From Pyrobaculum sp. WP30 (lineage in GTDB: Archaea; Thermoproteota; Thermoprotei; Thermoproteales; Thermoproteaceae): a DNA stretch of 64,000 nucleotides. The translations under genes and the position numbers were made by a program. Location of the stretch: contig CP012158.1 of the NCBI GenBank assembly GCA_001189275.1, forward strand, positions 1,603,704 through 1,667,703, in the 5' to 3' direction. The notes under the pieces were generated by a model that searched no databases, had not been told where the DNA came from, and saw only the letters and a list, made by a program, of their open reading frames with translations. Below, one piece after another: positions 60,882 through 64,000 of the stretch (position 1 is its first letter; each line of letters opens with the position of its first letter).

Positions 60882-61163
60882 TTATCGTTGTTGATGTTGC
60901 GGAACGGAGCCGTGTATTGGGTATCGTCTAAACGCGACTACCGTTTTTCTCTGGTTTGCGTAGGCCACAAGCTGTTCTAGGTTTACGGCTGGCACGTAGG
61001 CGATCCTCTTCTCGTCTATGGGGACGCCTATCATCGCCGTCTCGTTCGGCCTAATCACGCCGACGTCTCTCAGCTTCTGTATTAAGTCAACGACGTGGGC
61101 TTTTCCGTCTATCTCCACGACGACCTCCCGCTTGTGGTCCAGGTCGAAGAGCCGGATCTGCAT
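60882..61163 (-). CDS. Small protein next to nuoD
   Basis: A 93-residue protein beginning MQIRLFDLDHKREVVVEIDG. Predicted fold is beta-rich with a helix (HVVDLIQKLRDVGVIR); the wording KAHVVDLIQKL and the start MQIRLFDL resemble small ubiquitin-like or MoaD-like proteins, but the C terminus lacks a GG ending. It begins one nt after the nuoD stop, so it is almost surely co-transcribed with the complex I genes and may be a lineage-specific accessory part. Confidence 0.65.
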   Translation of the reverse strand: MQIRLFDLDHKREVVVEIDGKAHVVDLIQKLRDVGVIRPNETAMIGVPIDEKRIAYVPAVNLEQLVAYANQRKTVVAFRRYPIHGSVPQHQQR

Positions 61164-61164
61164 A

Positions 61165-62388
61165 CTACCTATCTGCCTCCGGCGGGAAGTAGCCGAAGGA
61201 CATGTAGACCGCAGGCATGTCGGCTAGTCTGCCGCCCTTCATGGCCTCCACCATGGCGCGGAGGTTGCGCCAGCTGGGTGTCACGAAGCGCATCCGGTGC
61301 ACCCGTTGCAAACCTGTGGCCCAGAGGTGGACCAGCGTGGCGCCTCTCGTAGCCTCGGCAACTGCGAGGTACTCCCCCGGCTCGGGGTATATGTAGGTGT
61401 AGACCCCCAGCACGCCGCCTACCCCCTCCCGCCTGTACTCGGGATTTTTAAATAAAAGCGCCTGGTCGATTACATCGCCCTCCGGAAGAGCCTTTAGGAC
61501 CTGCTCCACGATAGACATGGATTCGTACATCTCGCGCCACCTAACAAGCGTCCGCGCCCACGCGTCGCCGTCTTTCTCCACCACAACCTCGAAATCCACG
61601 TCGCCGTATGCGTCGTAGGGATGAACCTTGCGCACGTCGTAGTCTATACCTGAGGCCCTGGCGAAGGGCCCCACGACGCCCAGCTCCGCTGTCTTCTTCG
61701 CGTCGACTATGCCGACGCCCTCCAGCCGGGCCTTGGTAACTGGGTTGTCGAGGAATAGGGTTTTGAAGTCCTTCAGCTTCCTCCTCGTCACCTCTAGAAG
61801 CCGCTTCACGGCCTCCACATGGTCCGGCTTGACGTCGCGCCGCACCCCGCCGGGGACCGGGTAGGCTATTGTGGTCCGCGCCCCGGCGATCTTGGCGAAG
61901 ACCTCTGCATACATGTCCATGAGGGCGAAGCCCCACATAAACGCCGTGGTGTGGCCCAGGAAGACGCCCAGCAGAGCCAAGTCGTAGAGATGTGTCCTTA
62001 CTCTGCTGAGCTCCGCCATCAACACGCGGAGGTACTTGGCGCGCGGCGGCGGCTCGAGGCCGAGGGCCTTCTCCAGGGCAAGAATAAGGGGGTAGGTGAT
62101 GTTCATTGAATCCATTATGGAGGCCTTCTCCACGAGCGGAATCAGCGTCCAGTAGGGCCGGTTCTCAGCAAGCTTCTCAACCCCCCTATGTACGAAGCCG
62201 GGGTCCGGCACCACGTCCACGATTATGTCCCCGTCAACGACGACGAAAAGCCGCATGTGTCCCGACCCGGGGTGCTGCGGCCCCACCACAAGCGTCAGCC
62301 CCCGCCCCCCTCCCCTCAGCTCCTCCTCAGACTGGACGAAGAAGGTGCGGCCTACCTCTAGGTTGAAGGGCCACTCAGTTTTCTGCAT
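61165..62388 (-). CDS. nuoD: Complex I-like subunit D (49 kDa)
   Basis: A 407-residue subunit that forms part of the quinone site with NuoB and is related to the large subunit of NiFe hydrogenases. Motifs: LVVGPQHPGSGHMRLFV near the N terminus, VPDPGFVHRGVEKLAENRPY, DSMNITYPLILALEKALGLEPPPRAKYLRVLMAEL, and AVAEATRGATLVHLWATG. The Ni-binding CxxC pairs of hydrogenases are absent, as expected for complex I. It overlaps the upstream nuoB by 14 nt. Confidence 0.95.
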   Translation of the reverse strand: MQKTEWPFNLEVGRTFFVQSEEELRGGGRGLTLVVGPQHPGSGHMRLFVVVDGDIIVDVVPDPGFVHRGVEKLAENRPYWTLIPLVEKASIMDSMNITYPLILALEKALGLEPPPRAKYLRVLMAELSRVRTHLYDLALLGVFLGHTTAFMWGFALMDMYAEVFAKIAGARTTIAYPVPGGVRRDVKPDHVEAVKRLLEVTRRKLKDFKTLFLDNPVTKARLEGVGIVDAKKTAELGVVGPFARASGIDYDVRKVHPYDAYGDVDFEVVVEKDGDAWARTLVRWREMYESMSIVEQVLKALPEGDVIDQALLFKNPEYRREGVGGVLGVYTYIYPEPGEYLAVAEATRGATLVHLWATGLQRVHRMRFVTPSWRNLRAMVEAMKGGRLADMPAVYMSFGYFPPEADR

Positions 62389-62818
62389 GGGCTATCTGCT
62401 CCTGGACCTTCGTCACGGCTTTTAGGACGGCCTCGGGGGTGGGGGGGCAGCCGGAGACGTAGGCGTGTACCGGCAAGACCTTGGCGGCAGGCACCATGTG
62501 GTAGCTTCCGTAGAATACGCCGCCTTTTATGGCGCAGGCGCCCATGGCCACCACGTATTTAGGCTCAGGCATCTGCTCATATATGTATTTTACAAACTTC
62601 GCCATCTTGAGGGTGATGGTACCTTCAATTATGAGGATGTTGCTCTGGCGGAGGCTCCCCATGGGCAACATGCCGAACCTCTCGGCGTCGTAGGCTGAGC
62701 CGAATAGGTGGCCCACCTCTACGCCGCAGCAGGCGGTGACGAGATGCGGCGGCCAGAGAGACCACTTGGTGCCCCACCTGGCTAGTCTCGAAACGGCCTG
62801 GGAGACAAGGGTCTTCAT
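62375..62818 (-). CDS. nuoB: Complex I-like subunit B, copy 2
   Basis: A second NuoB of 147 residues with all N2 cluster ligands: C30-C31 (TACCGVE), C95 (MGACAIKG), C124 (VSGCPPTPEA). It is closely similar to copy 1 in core (WSLWPPHLVTACCGVEVGH against WSLWPVHLVTSCCGVEVAH) but lacks the Pro-rich tail. A TATA box (acctttaaaa) about 26 nt upstream gives nuoB-nuoD their own promoter, separate from nuoA-nuoH. As it is coupled to nuoD, it is more likely the standard partner. Confidence 0.94.
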   Translation of the reverse strand: MKTLVSQAVSRLARWGTKWSLWPPHLVTACCGVEVGHLFGSAYDAERFGMLPMGSLRQSNILIIEGTITLKMAKFVKYIYEQMPEPKYVVAMGACAIKGGVFYGSYHMVPAAKVLPVHAYVSGCPPTPEAVLKAVTKVQEQIAHAEN

Positions 62819-62908
62819 GATGCTTAACCCTTTATGTTTTTTTAAAGGTTTCTGAAATTTTATATAATTAAAAATTCCGGATATGAGGAGCTTTACTTAG
62901 CCAACTGC

Positions 62909-63274
62909 CTAACCCCACCTCCTTACGTCAGCCAGGAGCTTGAAGTAGCGCCACACCACGGCAACTACGGCGGCGATCGCGACGACGAGAGCCGCCGCAA
63001 GCGGGGCGAGGGCTGCGCGGCCGGCGTCGGCGGTCAGCACCGCCACGAGGGCCAGCCCCACCGCCGCCTCCACCACGGTGACTAGGTAGACGTAGCCGAA
63101 GTACTGCATGAGGAGACGTCTCTGGACAGGGCCGTACGGCGGCCCGCCTGCCTCGAACCTCCTCTCCTTGGTTTCTGAGGGCCGCCTCGGCGAGAACAGA
63201 TACCCGACTACAACTAGGAGAACCAATACTGCGAGAAACAGGGCGATGAACAAGACGACTGCTACCATATCCAC
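62909..63274 (-). CDS. nuoA: Complex I-like subunit A (ND3)
   Basis: A 121-residue three-helix membrane subunit: first helix VVLFIALFLAVLVLLVVVGYLF, loop SPRRPSETKERRFEAGGPPYGPVQRR, second helix region LLMQYFGYVYLVTVVEAAVGLALVAVL with the conserved acidic residue, and third helix ALVVAIAAVVAVVWRYF. The loop position that usually reads ECG, with the redox-sensitive cysteine, is EAG here. It overlaps nuoH by 13 nt. Confidence 0.85.
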   Translation of the reverse strand: MDMVAVVLFIALFLAVLVLLVVVGYLFSPRRPSETKERRFEAGGPPYGPVQRRLLMQYFGYVYLVTVVEAAVGLALVAVLTADAGRAALAPLAAALVVAIAAVVAVVWRYFKLLADVRRWG

Positions 63275-64000
63275 GCCGCCAGAAGAGACCAGAGGACAGC
63301 CGCCGCCGACAGCGCCAGCAACTGGCCCCAGCCTATCCTAAGCGCCTGGTCAATCCGGTAGCGGGGATATATGGCGCGTACCAGCATCGCCGGCAGGACG
63401 AACACCCCCATCTTGGCTAGGGTGATCAACACGCCTAGCACCCCCGCCGCGGGTAGCCAGCCGCCAAGGAACAAAACGGCGCCCAGCAGGGAGAGGACGT
63501 AGAGCTTGACGTAGTTAGCGCCGAAGGCGTAGATGAAGAGGGTGGAGCCGTACTCGGTGTAGGGGCCCAGCACCACCTCAGGCTCAGCCTCCGGTATCTC
63601 AAAGGGGAAGCGTGTGGTGGCCATCAGTAGGGCCACTAGGTAGACGACGAAGGCTAGGGGGTTTAGCAAGACGCCCCAGAGGCCGCTCTGCACCTCGACG
63701 ACCTTGTGCGGGTCGGCAGTGCCGTAGAGGAGGAACATGGCCAAGGCGGCGAGCAGAAGCGGCACTTCGTAGGCCGCAGTCAGCAGTATCTCCCTCATGG
63801 CGCCGATGTAGGTGAACTTGTCGGCCTCTGTCCACGCCATGGCCACCATCAACACGGCGACTAGGAGCACCAGCACCACGGCGATGGCGAGGCCGTAGGA
63901 ATGCGGCGCCATCACGACGCCGGGCGCCGCGGCGATGAAGACGACGGGGAGACCCTCCGCGAAAAAAAGCAGAATAGGCGTGGCGGCGAAAAGCAGTCTG
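63262..64000 (-). CDS. nuoH: Complex I-like subunit H (ND1), 5' end beyond window
   Basis: A polytopic membrane subunit at the quinone entry site. The frame is open to the window edge (reading LLFAATPILLFFAEGLPVVFIAAAPGVVMAPHSYG at its visible start), so the N terminus is missing. Landmarks: DKFTYIGAMREILLTAAYEVPLLLAAL, TTRFPFEIPEAEPEVVLGPYTEYG (the conserved RxPFDxPE-like motif, here RFPFEIPEAE) and the terminal PRYRIDQALRIGWGQLLALSAA. At least six helices are visible. Cotranscribed with nuoA. Confidence 0.93.
   Translation of the reverse strand, partial: RLLFAATPILLFFAEGLPVVFIAAAPGVVMAPHSYGLAIAVVLVLLVAVLMVAMAWTEADKFTYIGAMREILLTAAYEVPLLLAALAMFLLYGTADPHKVVEVQSGLWGVLLNPLAFVVYLVALLMATTRFPFEIPEAEPEVVLGPYTEYGSTLFIYAFGANYVKLYVLSLLGAVLFLGGWLPAAGVLGVLITLAKMGVFVLPAMLVRAIYPRYRIDQALRIGWGQLLALSAAAVLWSLLAAWIW

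Overview
The window looks like the chromosome of a hyperthermophilic crenarchaeon, most likely Pyrobaculum or a close Thermoproteales relative. Information-processing genes are archaeal in type (aEF1A, L34e, Nop5/fibrillarin, GatE, HerA, XPD, Dph2, PINA). Composition is GC-rich. Many genes start with GTG, and a TATA box typically lies 20-28 nt upstream of the start codon with almost no leader, as in leaderless transcription. A PaREP2-type repeat-protein remnant also points to Pyrobaculum. Genus assignment is inference; no database was searched.

Layout. 0-3.1 kb: RidA, nicotinamidase, polyprenol-kinase-like protein and a THUMP tRNA methyltransferase, then about 0.8 kb without a gene that looks decayed. 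3.9-16.7 kb: RNA and translation block (PINA, methyltransferase, RNase Z, KsgA, GatE, Nop5, fibrillarin, Cmk, L34e, aEF1A, HerA). 16.8-24.8 kb: Dph2, topoisomerase IA, a proline-rich membrane protein, XPD, nicotinate phosphoribosyltransferase, geranylgeranyl reductase. 24.8-27.5 kb: archaeal riboflavin/F420 precursor genes (ribB, an RibD-type reductase, arfA, arfB). 27.5-38.4 kb: HDAC-like protein, Prs, Sua5, an AsnRS operon and a GluRS operon.

38.4-43.9 kb is the accessory-looking stretch. It holds four tightly overlapping small unknown genes (one only 45 codons), a CBS protein, a DUF309 protein, and an island carrying an unknown gene and a broken PaREP2-like gene. The island is bounded by two copies of the DUF309/sir2 junction. 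43.9-50 kb: secreted proteins, a solute-binding protein, a degraded gene, a ParA/MinD-like ATPase, a HAD hydrolase and a large anchored Ig-like surface protein. 50-57.5 kb: tRNA-binding OB-fold protein, cis-prenyltransferase, MetRS, methylthiotransferase, FolP, a small hydrolase and a THUMP protein. 57.5-64 kb: a possible structured RNA, an unknown membrane protein, an intron-containing tRNA-Gly(UCC), an aldo/keto reductase, and a complex I-like cluster (NuoB and NuoC forward; D, B, A and H reverse) that runs off the right edge.

No CRISPR array, transposase, rRNA gene or replication origin was recognised. The most unusual items are the duplicated junction around the PaREP2 island, the overlapping cassette of unknown small genes, two possible small RNAs that would begin right where a TATA box predicts, perfectly palindromic TATA-like elements centred between divergent genes, and two NuoB copies in one complex I locus.
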